Below are positions 26,601 through 35,364 of a stretch of 64,000 bases of DNA, piece by piece. Every line of letters starts with the position of its first letter. Positions within the stretch are counted from its first letter, which is position 1. This DNA is from an uncultured Lachnospiraceae bacterium (GTDB lineage: Bacteria; Bacillota; Clostridia; Lachnospirales; Lachnospiraceae), in the NCBI GenBank assembly GCA_910585545.1, contig CAJUFN010000003.1:1-64000 (forward strand). Reading direction: 5' to 3'. Made by a program: the position numbers and the translations under genes. A model generated the notes under the pieces. It searched no databases. It was not told the DNA's origin and saw only the letters and a program-made list of their open reading frames with translations.

Positions 26601-28432
26601 TCTGCCTTAAATGCAACTGTGTTCTTTGCACTTTTTTTATTAAAGCTGCGTCTTACGATATTGGGAATCGTAAAACGATTATAATTAAAGCCTGCATCAT
26701 TTCTGATTTCAGCGCCTAACGTCTCATTTGGCTGTACATAAATATGGAAATGTCTGTTGTTATTTCCCGTTGTACTGTTACCGATGCCAAGCAAAGACTG
26801 TACGCTTCCGTTACCTGTTGATGTATACTGTACAACGATTGTTCCTTCGTCCATTGCTTCGACTGCATCTGCCAATTCTTGGTCATACAGCTCTACCGGA
26901 TTGCCTTCCTTAATTTCTTGCTCTTGTGTCATATCAATAATGAGTCCATCACCTGCCGCACGGATTACAAACGCCGCCTCGCCGCTGTGACCTTCTTCCT
27001 CTTCATGTCCAATATGAGATGCTTTGATACGAATGTTGTATGTTTCTCCCTTGGTCAGTGCTTCTTTGATCTTCAGCACATTGCCATCCAATATAAACAT
27101 ATCATTATCTTTTGAGCCTTCACCGCTCACTAATTCATATGTATAGTCACCTTCCGGCGCAAATCGATTCAAGATAATCTCGCAAACACTGTCTCCGGAT
27201 GCAAGATTGATTGCTTTTGTTCTGGAAAGCGTTGGTTCTACGGAAGCCGGTGCAATACCTGTGATACGTATTTCCGCCGCACTGCTGAATTCTTTTTTAT
27301 CCTGATCACTTAAAGAATCCAGTGAAAACAGTCTTATATAACGCGCCTGTCTTGATTTAAAAGTTGTATTTTTCCATTTATACTCAGAAGTCCATGTTCC
27401 GGTAACCGGTTCGCCCCAGTTCTCTCCATCCTCACTGAATTCAATCCGATACTTCGTAATGTTACCATTGACAGAACCTGCTTGTCTTGGAAGATACCGC
27501 AATCCATCTACTTCACATGAGATGCCCAAATCCATTGTAATATAATGATCTGCTCTTCCTGCATTATCTGCCGGATTCCAGTTTGTATGCCATAACGTTG
27601 CCGGGTTTCCATCCAGCACATTCGCAGCCACGTCTGAGCCATGCGCATTTGGTGAGCTTACGTCCTGAATCGGAATATCCTTAGAAGTATCATTCGAAGA
27701 TGTCTCGTTTGTAACTCCTTCTTCTATTTCCTCTGTGATCTCTTCTGCATGCATTGCAAGAATGTCACTTTCCTGCCATGCATAATTGCTAATCTTCACA
27801 TCTTTGATGATACCATTAAACAGATAATTATTCGTAGTGGATGCCCCAACTTCAGAACGCTTCAGTCCGCCGACCGTAAAATAGTCTGCTTCAATCCCTC
27901 TGTTTTGTGCAAATACCATTTCACCCGTGTAATCTGCCGTGTATTTATCACCGTCAATATAAAAAATGTACTTATCCTCTGTTACACAAAATGTCAATGT
28001 ATGCCATGCACCATCAGTGTAATTCTTGGAAACTGTTTTCCTGATACTTGGATTAGCCGCAATATTGCCGGTTGCCACATCATTGCGAATTTCCGCCCCC
28101 AGTACATTACCGCTCATTAGATAAATAGCAATATATCTATTAGTATGTGACTTATCACTAATCCCCATAAGTGCCTGAAGACCTGTACTGGTTGTCTTAA
28201 ATCTGGCGCTCCAGGTCGCCGTTTTTTGATCCTGATAGAACGTCATATCATCTGAATCCGCATTCGCTATGATTTCCGCCGCACTACCAGTAAATGTCTG
28301 ACTTTCTTCCAGAAAAATTCTCGTCTCGTCGCCTTCAGCTGCCTTTACGGATGTTTCCATTGCTGGTGCCCAAAGCATTACTGTCATAACGAATACAATC
28401 ATGAAAGCCAGTGCTTTTTTCATGCTTTTCAT
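23675..28432 (-). CDS. multidomain cell-wall-anchored GH33 sialidase
   Basis: The 1585-residue protein has a signal peptide (hydrophobic to about residue 32), a LamG-type concanavalin domain (about 50-235), an F5/8 type C carbohydrate-binding domain (about 265-400), a cadherin-like stretch, a second LamG domain (about 510-690) and a GH33 propeller (about 705-1175). The propeller has the YRIPSLL arginine motif, Asp boxes STDGGKTW, SDDQGQTW, SDDHGQTW and SLDGGQTW, an inserted domain after the first Asp box, and the nucleophile Tyr in YGYSCLTQL. A beta repeat (about 1180-1235) and four FIVAR modules (about 1240-1517) follow. The C-terminus has SAKTGD, a membrane helix and RKKTHK, a sortase signal variant. 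It releases sialic acid from host glycans at the cell surface. I start at the ATG at 28432, after AAGGAGGAG. Confidence 0.95.
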   Translation of the reverse strand: MKSMKKALAFMIVFVMTVMLWAPAMETSVKAAEGDETRIFLEESQTFTGSAAEIIANADSDDMTFYQDQKTATWSARFKTTSTGLQALMGISDKSHTNRYIAIYLMSGNVLGAEIRNDVATGNIAANPSIRKTVSKNYTDGAWHTLTFCVTEDKYIFYIDGDKYTADYTGEMVFAQNRGIEADYFTVGGLKRSEVGASTTNNYLFNGIIKDVKISNYAWQESDILAMHAEEITEEIEEGVTNETSSNDTSKDIPIQDVSSPNAHGSDVAANVLDGNPATLWHTNWNPADNAGRADHYITMDLGISCEVDGLRYLPRQAGSVNGNITKYRIEFSEDGENWGEPVTGTWTSEYKWKNTTFKSRQARYIRLFSLDSLSDQDKKEFSSAAEIRITGIAPASVEPTLSRTKAINLASGDSVCEIILNRFAPEGDYTYELVSGEGSKDNDMFILDGNVLKIKEALTKGETYNIRIKASHIGHEEEEGHSGEAAFVIRAAGDGLIIDMTQEQEIKEGNPVELYDQELADAVEAMDEGTIVVQYTSTGNGSVQSLLGIGNSTTGNNNRHFHIYVQPNETLGAEIRNDAGFNYNRFTIPNIVRRSFNKKSAKNTVAFKADKINGQYKIFVNGRLVNTVDAEGLGGYKFVSDITGVNSITLGSVMRNGSAAYNFEGTIHKAKVYEIALSDEEIIELTNETNYSGKDQIFSSVDGLNCGYYRIPSLLTLSDGTVVSAIDARFGGTHDSPNNIDIAFARSTDGGKTWEKPTMPFHFDDYADTMVDLPAGWGQRNDRSASFIDPVMFEDEEIGRLFLVSDAFVAGAGSPQSQVGSGYKEIDGKKYLMLKKAGESAYNYSIRDGVVWNDVTGTATEYTVNANFELLKDGQALTVKQKDIEFTNNQFVQKTTDKDVKMSIFYSNAEFQVYNTAYIYMKYSDDQGQTWSDPIILNSMIKSEDIRLFIVGPGRGLQIKNGEYKGRLILPLYQSQGCDLAYSDDHGQTWTYVDGPEGSIANGMSESQIVEMPDGSLKVYARRNGAVAMATSLDGGQTWSEGVTTNIPQPGYGSQLSVINYDGLIDGKEAIILSTPTAGGRRGGQVKIGLITDTGVEGYDKYSIDWAYSMQVHGAQVGYGYSCLTQLPNHDIGLIFEKYDSYAGGELQARDVMIYEAYSIAEIRGDDSVIVIPKAEEGGTVSKANSVVKGTEVTVEAKAAEGYEFKGWKTAEGDMVSAEAIYTFAAEEDCTLEAVFEKAQTEPEETDKADLEALIAYAQSQIADEKYEYVVESVKKALEDALDAAVRVNEKADATQAEVDAAYDLLLSRVHLLSFTGNTEELKTLVADLSGKDLSIYTPESRAALEAALTAAEAVLADKDALQAEIDAARDELKAAIDGLVINPVDKSRLERLVKEAKKYEEQKDLYTKTTKEAFEEALAGAREVLKNDDAVQDEVNEAYAALQNAIFGLREQPNKDKLDELLEKIKSMDLSGYSAETVKAVKAAMAAAESVLADENADQTEVDAAVAALNASVDNLKKDDKIASNDSGSTATAGKTTTKTGAKTTAKTSAKTGDAMNGYLYLILMFAACASIVATVYRKKTHK

Positions 28433-28535
28433 ATTTTTCTCCTCCTTTTTGCATTTTGCACAATTCACTCCTACATATTATAATATTTTAGGCACTTTTG
28501 CAATATTTTCCAACCCTCTATCTGTTTTATTTTCT

Positions 28536-29423
28536 CTATTTCACCGCAAATCCATAAGTGACTCTTCCATTCTTCCACTGCGCATCTACCTGATAGATCG
28601 AACCCGGAACCGCGTCTTTTAAGGTAGCTTTTTTTCCATCTAATTCTACTTCTATTTTCTCACCTTTGTCTGCATCTGCAATGGTTGCAGTGTCATCCCA
28701 TCTTGTCACATTCACGCTCTGCGGTTTCTTCGAAAACACAAATAACAAATCTTTGTCATCTGTATTGCAGTTAAGTGTCACCAGCTCAGAATCCGCTCTC
28801 TTCCACTCCAGTACATGCATCGCATCTGCCACAACATTTTGAGTCTCCCCATTTTCATCTACATAAGACCACTCAAATCCCCCTGAATTAATCGCTGTCG
28901 TTGCATTCGCCATTTCCTGTTTATTCTCAATACTTAAATATGGAATTTCACTTGCATCCGGTGCACTATAAATCTGGTCAATCAAATCCTGATATTTTTC
29001 GGCATCTTGCGCCGTTCCGGCTTTCGTACGCTCCATCCTTGTCACACCCAGATACTGCAACGGATAGCTCTCCGCTACCATATCGCTGCCATACATCGCG
29101 ATCACATCTCCAGCACTTAAATCTTCCTGTGAAATTTCTTCTCCATTTTCGTCAAACAGATTTTCATCCGGAATCGGCGCATAAAACAGCTGTTTATTTT
29201 CCTCTTCTACAAAAATGTAAGAATCCTCATCTTCTCCATATGTCAGATACATTCCCGTCACTACTAACTCGTCTTGCCCATCTCCGTTCATCGCTTTCGC
29301 CGTTGCCGGTGTACCCATACCTTTATTTTGTACATCCGCATCCTTTTCTTTTTTACCACAACCTGCGCACACAGCAAGTGACATCACACAGACTGCTGCG
29401 ATACAAACCCATCTCTTCTGCAT
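28536..29423 (-). CDS. hypothetical secreted lipoprotein
   Basis: The 295-residue protein has a lipoprotein signal with lipobox AVCAGC at about residues 17-22 and then an acidic mature part. A first section (about 50-130) has the pattern VVTGMYLTYGEDEDSYIFVEEE, suggesting an OB- or barrel-type fold; the rest includes a GGFEWSYVDENG turn. I do not recognise the family. It lies 103 bases before the sialidase start in the same direction, so it may share its transcript and act at the cell surface. Confidence 0.75.
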   Translation of the reverse strand: MQKRWVCIAAVCVMSLAVCAGCGKKEKDADVQNKGMGTPATAKAMNGDGQDELVVTGMYLTYGEDEDSYIFVEEENKQLFYAPIPDENLFDENGEEISQEDLSAGDVIAMYGSDMVAESYPLQYLGVTRMERTKAGTAQDAEKYQDLIDQIYSAPDASEIPYLSIENKQEMANATTAINSGGFEWSYVDENGETQNVVADAMHVLEWKRADSELVTLNCNTDDKDLLFVFSKKPQSVNVTRWDDTATIADADKGEKIEVELDGKKATLKDAVPGSIYQVDAQWKNGRVTYGFAVK

Positions 29424-29528
29424 TTTCTATCTTACTCCTTCATAATTTTATTTTTATCACATACAGCGTTTTAATAATCTTTTATCTTACAGGAAATACC
29501 TTGTCACGCTAAAGCGTGAAAGTTTTTC

Positions 29529-29993
29529 CTACGTGAAAGCTTTCCCTATAAGATAAGAAAGAAACGCTTCGCATCCCTCAACCACATCCCGGTAAGTCAC
29601 ATCGAAATTACCTGTATACCACGGATCCGCAATCGCTCTTGGCTCATCTGAAAATTCCAAAAGCATGTGTATCTTCCCTTCCGGATCACCGCCTGCAATA
29701 CGATTCATGTTTCGAATATTCTCCCCATCCATTCCAATAAGATAATCATATTGCTCATAATCTTTTTTCGTCATCTGCACTGCACGATGAGGAAGAATTG
29801 GAATTCCAACTTCCTTCATCTTGTTTACCGTACCATAATGGGGACCGTTTCCAATCTCCTCACGGCTGGTTGCCGCAGAATTAATATAAAACTTGTCTGA
29901 TAAGCCACGCTTGTTGATCATGTCCTGAAAAACAAACTGCGACATCGTTGATCTGCAGATATTGCCATGGCAAATAAATAGTATTTTTATCAT
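29529..29993 (-). CDS. low-molecular-weight protein-tyrosine phosphatase
   Basis: The 154-residue protein has the LMW-PTP P-loop CHGNICRS at residues 8-15 (nucleophile Cys8, Arg14) and the general-acid Asp in ADPWYTG near residue 122. It dephosphorylates tyrosine; the partner kinase is not in view. AAGGAGAT precedes the ATG. A second, truncated copy of its 5' end occurs 2 kb away at 31987-32020, beyond the toxin-antitoxin-like module, which suggests past rearrangement at this gene. Confidence 0.93.
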   Translation of the reverse strand: MIKILFICHGNICRSTMSQFVFQDMINKRGLSDKFYINSAATSREEIGNGPHYGTVNKMKEVGIPILPHRAVQMTKKDYEQYDYLIGMDGENIRNMNRIAGGDPEGKIHMLLEFSDEPRAIADPWYTGNFDVTYRDVVEGCEAFLSYLIGKAFT

Positions 29994-29996
29994 GTT
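29963..29996. repeat. direct repeat, copy at the PTP gene start
   Basis: This 34-base stretch covering the first codons of the phosphatase gene recurs at 31987-32020 with four substitutions, in the same orientation. The two copies bracket the xre-immA-PIN module. Confidence 0.7.
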
Positions 29997-30093
29997 CTTA
30001 TATCTCCTTAAATCGTCGTATTTCCTTATATTTAAAGGCTTTTTACAACTTTCATTTTTCTTGTAGTTTCTTTATCTTTGTAAAGAGTTTTCT

Positions 30094-30633
30094 CTATACA
30101 TCTTTCTTTCTGTTTTCCAAATACTCTGAAAAAGTATTGGCTGGCAATTTACGCTTCTTCGCCAACATTTTTTGCCAAATATTATTTCCTTCTGACTCTG
30201 TTATTAGTTCTTTCTCAAGAGCTTCCGCCAAAATCTCCCCTGTATCTATATGCTTCAAATTATACATTTCAATATAAGGAGCAATATCTTTATAATTGTT
30301 ACTTGCAAGAATCCCATTATATGTTTTAGCTAATGCAATTCCACCCGCTTCACCACGACCAATACTTTTCTGCCCTTTCTTCCCACGTACAAGTGTAGTA
30401 TACAATTCATATTCTTCAGTCCCTGCCTCAATCGCCTTTACTGATATATCTTCGTTACTAATCATGGCATCTGCACGTTGCTTTAAATGCGGAATGTTTG
30501 GAATTGACAGTTCCTGATAAACTGGTTCTGGTAAAACAATTTGTCCTCCATAAAGTTCATGTAAAATACTTGTATCATTTATCCATAAAAAAGCAGATAA
30601 ACAATCTGTATCAAAAAATAAATCATTAGTCAT
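30094..30633 (-). CDS. PIN-domain-like protein, third gene of module A
   Basis: The 179-residue protein has a PIN-type start (FFDTDCLSAFLWI, Asp8 and Asp10), Glu in VYQEL near residue 40, GRGEAGGIALA near 95 and an ASNNYKD strand-loop; the fourth acidic position of the PIN site seems replaced by Asn. PIN proteins are metal-dependent RNases and common toxins. Its ATG overlaps the immA stop by 8 bases (ATGACTAATG), so translation is probably coupled. The order xre-immA-PIN is repeated at 37.3-39.3 kb. A DUF3368-like group is the nearest I can suggest. Confidence 0.75.
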   Translation of the reverse strand: MTNDLFFDTDCLSAFLWINDTSILHELYGGQIVLPEPVYQELSIPNIPHLKQRADAMISNEDISVKAIEAGTEEYELYTTLVRGKKGQKSIGRGEAGGIALAKTYNGILASNNYKDIAPYIEMYNLKHIDTGEILAEALEKELITESEGNNIWQKMLAKKRKLPANTFSEYLENRKKDV

Positions 30634-31378
30634 TCAGATTAGCTTCCTCCTCATCATAATTGTATACAATATCTGCTCTATACGCTTCTAATAGGAGTTC
30701 TTCTCTCCTTCCTTCTGAGATAAGATCTTTTTCTGCTATTCTCTCAACCTTTCGAATATATTCTCCCGTAGTAAAAAACTGTTTCTTTTCCTCTGTAGAA
30801 AAATACAATTCCTTTCCATAACCTAATCTGGCAGCCACAGTAGAAACTGTAAGCTTTTTATATTTATCTGCAATACTATCACTAAGCAGGTTGTCACATA
30901 CTAATCTATGAAGCATCGCTTGATGACTTACTTGGAAAAATTGTTCAGCGTCAATTATTTTTTCGAGACTCCATTTTTCTTTATCATGTTCGTATTCTAA
31001 TAAAGCATCATACGGCATTAATAAATAGCTTGCAAATTGATCCGCTTCTCTTTCTGACTCGGATTTGTCACTATTCATACTCATATCGCAAATTACTCGT
31101 TGCATCCCTTCTTCATACAAGACGTGATATAATTCATGTGCTAAAGTAAATCTTTGTCGTCCATATGATGTTTTTGAATTTATGCAAATAACAATATCCT
31201 CTTTTTCTTTTGTACACATACCACTGATACGTGATGACATTGGATATTTAACAATTGTAATTTTTTTGTCTTTCCAACCATTGACAATTGCAAAGATATC
31301 AATTGGGGAATACCCATCTTCACTCCATAACCTTCGTGTTCTCAATGCTAATGAATTTAACTCCTGCGCTGTTTTCAT
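30626..31378 (-). CDS. ImmA/IrrE family metallopeptidase, module A
   Basis: The 250-residue protein has the zinc motif HELYH at residues 81-85 and a third ligand Glu in ESEREADQFASYLLMP (about 107-122), the COG2856 signature. The remaining C-terminal half is helical. ImmA-type peptidases cleave paired Xre repressors to derepress mobile elements or toxins. The Xre gene ends 5 bases before this start and the PIN gene overlaps its end, so the three form one unit. Confidence 0.9.
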   Translation of the reverse strand: MKTAQELNSLALRTRRLWSEDGYSPIDIFAIVNGWKDKKITIVKYPMSSRISGMCTKEKEDIVICINSKTSYGRQRFTLAHELYHVLYEEGMQRVICDMSMNSDKSESEREADQFASYLLMPYDALLEYEHDKEKWSLEKIIDAEQFFQVSHQAMLHRLVCDNLLSDSIADKYKKLTVSTVAARLGYGKELYFSTEEKKQFFTTGEYIRKVERIAEKDLISEGRREELLLEAYRADIVYNYDEEEANLND

Positions 31379-31383
31379 AAAGA

Positions 31384-31716
31384 TTAGTCTCCTATCATTT
31401 CATTCATATAACGAATGTTCATAACTATTTTATTGACTGCCGCTATACTTTCCAAATCCTCTGATTGGATTCCATTGGAACGAAACGCAAAATTCAAGGG
31501 AATATAATCGTCTTCCACCCCCATCAAATAAGTATCCGAACATCCAAACAGGTTGCAAATTTTTTCAATAAGCGTAACACTTAGATTTCTCGTTCCATTT
31601 TCCAATTTAGTAATCATTGACTGATCGACATCCAAATAGTTTGCTAATTGTTCCTGAGTTATTTTACTTTCTTTTCTAAGTTGTTTTAAACGAATATTTT
31701 TTGTGTTTCCATCCAT
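31384..31716 (-). CDS. Xre-family transcriptional regulator, module A
   Basis: The 110-residue protein has a Xre helix-turn-helix at about residues 8-62 (IRLKQLRKESKITQEQLANY, SMITKLENG) and a C-terminal tail of about 45 residues that could contact the ImmA peptidase. I start it at the ATG at 31716 because GAAAGGAG lies upstream; a promoter occupies the sequence before it. It is the likely repressor of its own operon. Confidence 0.9.
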   Translation of the reverse strand: MDGNTKNIRLKQLRKESKITQEQLANYLDVDQSMITKLENGTRNLSVTLIEKICNLFGCSDTYLMGVEDDYIPLNFAFRSNGIQSEDLESIAAVNKIVMNIRYMNEMIGD

Positions 31717-31735
31717 TTTATATTCTCCTTTCAAA

Positions 31736-31787
31736 GAACACACTTCATGTTCATTTACATTATACTCTATTATTGTCATATTTTCAA
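31736..31787 (-). promoter_or_regulatory. promoter and candidate operator of module A
   Basis: On the minus strand TTGAAA (31787-31782), exactly 17 bases, TATAAT (31764-31759). Between the -10 box and the xre start lies GAACA-N7-TGTTC (31736-31752), a plausible Xre operator. Confidence 0.75.
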
Positions 31788-31986
31788 TATTATTTCTATC
31801 CATTTTTATGACATATATTTTATCTGATGTTTACACAAGATTAATAATATCTTTTTCTTCCTACCCTGCAATAAATAAATTACAGATGATTTTCATTTTT
31901 CAAAAGTTGTAAAATCGTTGTAAGGTACGCCCCTATTATGAGGAAACCCTCATGAAATAAGAAAATTTAGACAAAAGGGAAACTTC

Positions 31987-32020
31987 TGCCGTGGCAAATA
32001 AATAATACTTTTATTATGTT
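31987..32020 (-). pseudogene. 5' remnant of a second LMW-PTP gene
   Basis: Read on the minus strand this encodes IIKVLFICHG, matching MIKILFICHG of the phosphatase at 29529-29993, then loses similarity. The rest of the gap 31717-32143 shows the module A promoter and AT-rich sequence without further genes. Confidence 0.6.
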
Positions 32021-32143
32021 ACACAAAACTTGAAACGGTCTCTCAAGTTCACTTTCTGTTGCTTGTTCTAAATTTAATATTTTCAAACCAATTCATGTTA
32101 AATTTTCAAGGTACAAACAAAATCAGATAGTCATCTATTTCCT

Positions 32144-34618
32144 CTACTTCTCCACATACCGCCTCCGGTAATATTCCATCGTTCGATATTCAATGATATC
32201 TTTCATCTGTTCCTTAAAAGCTTCCTGCTTAATTACCTCTGCAAGTTCATCTCGTATTGCTAACGCATATCCTTCCTTATCAATAAAGAATCCCTTGCCA
32301 GAAACTTTTAAAAACTTGATCGGCATACTTTTAGCCTTACTTAAATGCTGCTTGTCACTAATCTTCTGATATTCCTCATAAGAAACCATGTTCGGAAAAT
32401 CCTTCCAGTTGGTTCCACGATTAAAGAATTTTTTCCAACTTTCCAATACTTCATCATCTGTAACAGCGAGTCTTACATTACCTTCATTGTAGAATCCTAA
32501 CAAAATTGGCATCTTATACACTTTCTGCATGTCAGTCATTTCAATCAACTGAAGGAATTCTCTTCCCATTCCGGAATAAACCTGGAGTTCTTCTTCCGAC
32601 AATTCATGTATTTCATAAAGAAAATCCATGTATCGTTTAAACGGATTCTCCTTAGAATGCTTCATACAGTATTCGTAAATATCATCATCCATATTAGTAA
32701 AAAGCTCCATACGCGTCGGAACTTTTCCATCCAACAGTTCTTTTACACGATAATATTCCTGCTTAATTCTTTCTTTGATAGATAATGACTTCTTATCCAT
32801 TTCTCGAAAGAGGTCGATTAATCGCATATCAAAATCCACGATACAATCATCTGGATATTCGATTTCATAATAATCATAAGCAGTTCTTTCTCCGGCACGT
32901 GCTCCACCACTCAGTAAAAACGGTGCTCTGCCAGCCTTTTCGTAGTTTCCGATAAAATCAAGAACATTTACATACTCTTTTCCTTTGTATGTGCGAAGGC
33001 CACGACCTAATTGTTGTAAAAAAACAGTTGGTGATTCAGTCGGTCTCAAGAACATAATCATATCAAGAGATGCAATATCCACACCTTCATTGAACATATC
33101 CACTGAGAAAATAACTTGTATTTCTTGATTCTTTAATTTCTCAATTGCCTGATTTCTGTCTCCTGAAAATTCACCATTTGCATTACTATATACAGCTACG
33201 GATTTTACACCACGTTTGCAAAATTCTTTCGCCATTTCTTCTGCGTGTTTTCTTGAACTGCAGAACCCCAAAGCACGTTTAGAACGATATTTCTTGTAAT
33301 ATTTATAAATCAAATCGTATCGCTTAACGTTGCCAATATATTTATCATTCAAATCCTTCTCATCGTATCGGCCTTTTACCAATCGAAGTGTCGAATAATC
33401 TGTTTCGTCGTAAATACCATAATAATGGAATGGAACTAATGCGCCTTTGTTGATTGCTTCTTTCAAAGTAATCTCATACGGAACATTGTAATCACAAATT
33501 TCATAAATGGATTTTCCATCCATTCTTTCTGGTGTAGCAGTAAGCCCCAGCATAAACTGTGGCTTGAAATAATTTACAATTCTCTGATATTGGTCTGTAA
33601 CTGCATGATGGAATTCGTCAATCACCAGATACGTAAAATAATCTGGTGAAAAATACTCCGCTGTCAAATATTCACTTCTACCCAGAGTTGCTACAGAAGC
33701 AAAAATCACAGACTTTTTTGTATCTTTTTGTTTTCCATAAAAGAATCCGTAATCATCTGAATGACGTACGTTCTTAAATGACACGGCCGCCTGCTTCAAG
33801 ATTTCTTCTCTATGAGCAACAAACAATACTCTTTCATACTTTTCCGAATCAAACGCTGCTAAATATGTCTTGCCCACGCCAGTTGCGGCATGAACCAATC
33901 CACGTACAGCACCTTCCGCCCTGCTATTTTCCAAAGCACAAAGTGCCTCTATTTGAGCACCTCTTGGTTGGAATAACATTTCAACCTTTTTGTCCAAGTC
34001 TTCCTGATCGTACTTTGCGAGGTCTTTTGCAAGCGCTGGTTTATGCCAGTTCTTGGAGTATCTCGTCAGCTCTGCATCATCAATCACATACGAATGATTT
34101 TCGAATAAATCCACAAATGTTTCATAGAACAAGTTGAAATTCCGACTATCCTGTTTACTGCTAAAACGATAATTCCATTCTATTCCGGAAGTCAGTGCAC
34201 TTCTAGAAATATTAGAGGATCCGATATAAATTTCACTCATATTCTCATAATGGAATATATATGATTTCGGATGGAAAGAACGCTCCTTATCGTTGTAGAA
34301 ACGTAGTTCCACCTTATCGCCCAATTCCTTTTTAATAAGGAACAGAGCTGACGGTTGCGTAATTCCCAAATAATTTCCAGTTAGAATACGAATCTGGACA
34401 CCACGATCCAAAGCTGCTTTTAAATCTTTCAGCAGCATTTTTACACCGGATTCCATAAGGAAAGACACAATAATATCAATCTGCTTTGCTTGAGCCATAC
34501 TAAGCTTCAACTGATAAAGCAAAAATCTACTTTTATTTTTATCGCCGGTCATGACGTCCGTTGATTCAATATGCAGTTTCTCTATTTCTAATTTTTCTTC
34601 AAAATTAGGTTGAGCCAT
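32144..34618 (-). CDS. PLD-nuclease-like / superfamily 2 DEAD-box helicase fusion
   Basis: The 824-residue protein has an N-terminal phospholipase-D-like domain with an HKD motif (FHPKSYIF, then GSSNISRSAL, about residues 110-150), a helicase core with Walker A AATGVGKTYLA (about 245), DEFHH (about 335), LTATPERMDG and motif VI QLGRGLRTYKG, and a C-terminal region of about 220 residues I do not recognise. Such HKD-helicase fusions occur in defence islands and restriction-like systems. I start it at the ATG at 34618 (AGAGGAG upstream), overlapping the methyltransferase end by 31 bases, so the two are translated together. Confidence 0.87.
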   Translation of the reverse strand: MAQPNFEEKLEIEKLHIESTDVMTGDKNKSRFLLYQLKLSMAQAKQIDIIVSFLMESGVKMLLKDLKAALDRGVQIRILTGNYLGITQPSALFLIKKELGDKVELRFYNDKERSFHPKSYIFHYENMSEIYIGSSNISRSALTSGIEWNYRFSSKQDSRNFNLFYETFVDLFENHSYVIDDAELTRYSKNWHKPALAKDLAKYDQEDLDKKVEMLFQPRGAQIEALCALENSRAEGAVRGLVHAATGVGKTYLAAFDSEKYERVLFVAHREEILKQAAVSFKNVRHSDDYGFFYGKQKDTKKSVIFASVATLGRSEYLTAEYFSPDYFTYLVIDEFHHAVTDQYQRIVNYFKPQFMLGLTATPERMDGKSIYEICDYNVPYEITLKEAINKGALVPFHYYGIYDETDYSTLRLVKGRYDEKDLNDKYIGNVKRYDLIYKYYKKYRSKRALGFCSSRKHAEEMAKEFCKRGVKSVAVYSNANGEFSGDRNQAIEKLKNQEIQVIFSVDMFNEGVDIASLDMIMFLRPTESPTVFLQQLGRGLRTYKGKEYVNVLDFIGNYEKAGRAPFLLSGGARAGERTAYDYYEIEYPDDCIVDFDMRLIDLFREMDKKSLSIKERIKQEYYRVKELLDGKVPTRMELFTNMDDDIYEYCMKHSKENPFKRYMDFLYEIHELSEEELQVYSGMGREFLQLIEMTDMQKVYKMPILLGFYNEGNVRLAVTDDEVLESWKKFFNRGTNWKDFPNMVSYEEYQKISDKQHLSKAKSMPIKFLKVSGKGFFIDKEGYALAIRDELAEVIKQEAFKEQMKDIIEYRTMEYYRRRYVEK

Positions 34619-35184
34619 TTTTCTTCTCCTCTTCCCGGACGCACATCTGAAGTAATCCACTGTTCTTCGATTCTCAGATCCGTAACATTCTGTAATAATT
34701 TATCAAAAGTCTCTTCCGTCATATCCGTAAAATATCTTCCGTTTCTTTCTCCGGAAAACGTACCATACTTAAACGAAGTATAAATGATTCCATTTGATTT
34801 TACGGCGATTGTCATCTTTTTCATCACATCTTCTAAATCGCTGAGATTCAGATGGAGAATGGATGAACATGCCCAGATACCATCATATTTCACTGCTTCT
34901 GATAGTTCTTGGAAACACATGTGTTTCACTTCAATACCCGTAAGTTCACTTGCCAATTTGCAAAGTTCTGCAGAGCCATCAACAGCATCTACTTGGTAAC
35001 CTTGCTCCAAGAAATATTTTGTATCGCGGCCAGAACCGCAACCAAAATCAAGAATATGTGCTCCAGCTTGCAATTTGTTCAAAAATCGATTCTGCATATG
35101 ATGAAATTCCACATTAGCTGTAGTTTCTACAAATTGTTCCGCATTTTCATTATAGTATTCAATGGTTTTATCAATCTTCCTCAT
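34588..35184 (-). CDS. class I SAM-dependent methyltransferase
   Basis: The 198-residue protein has the SAM-binding motif ILDFGCGSGRD near residue 45 and an acidic motif II (VDAVDGSAEL), with a helical N-terminus starting YYNENAEQF. It most resembles TehB/small-molecule methyltransferases and lacks a DNA-methylase NPPY/DPPY signature, so it need not be a modification enzyme. It overlaps the helicase gene downstream. The start at 35184 follows AGAAAGG; a longer frame to 35217 is possible. Confidence 0.83.
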   Translation of the reverse strand: MRKIDKTIEYYNENAEQFVETTANVEFHHMQNRFLNKLQAGAHILDFGCGSGRDTKYFLEQGYQVDAVDGSAELCKLASELTGIEVKHMCFQELSEAVKYDGIWACSSILHLNLSDLEDVMKKMTIAVKSNGIIYTSFKYGTFSGERNGRYFTDMTEETFDKLLQNVTDLRIEEQWITSDVRPGRGEEKWLNLILKKN

Positions 35185-35364
35185 TCTATTTGCCTTTCTA
35201 ACTTCCCAATACTTCACTTTAACATCAATCTCTATATTATTTTTTTAGCATGCAACACCACGCCGTTTTTACAAATTACACCAATCAGATAATTTATTAT
35301 ACAGTTTTATTTTTTCAAAGTCTATACAGCAACAAAAATGAGAGAGAGAATCAACATCTCTCCC

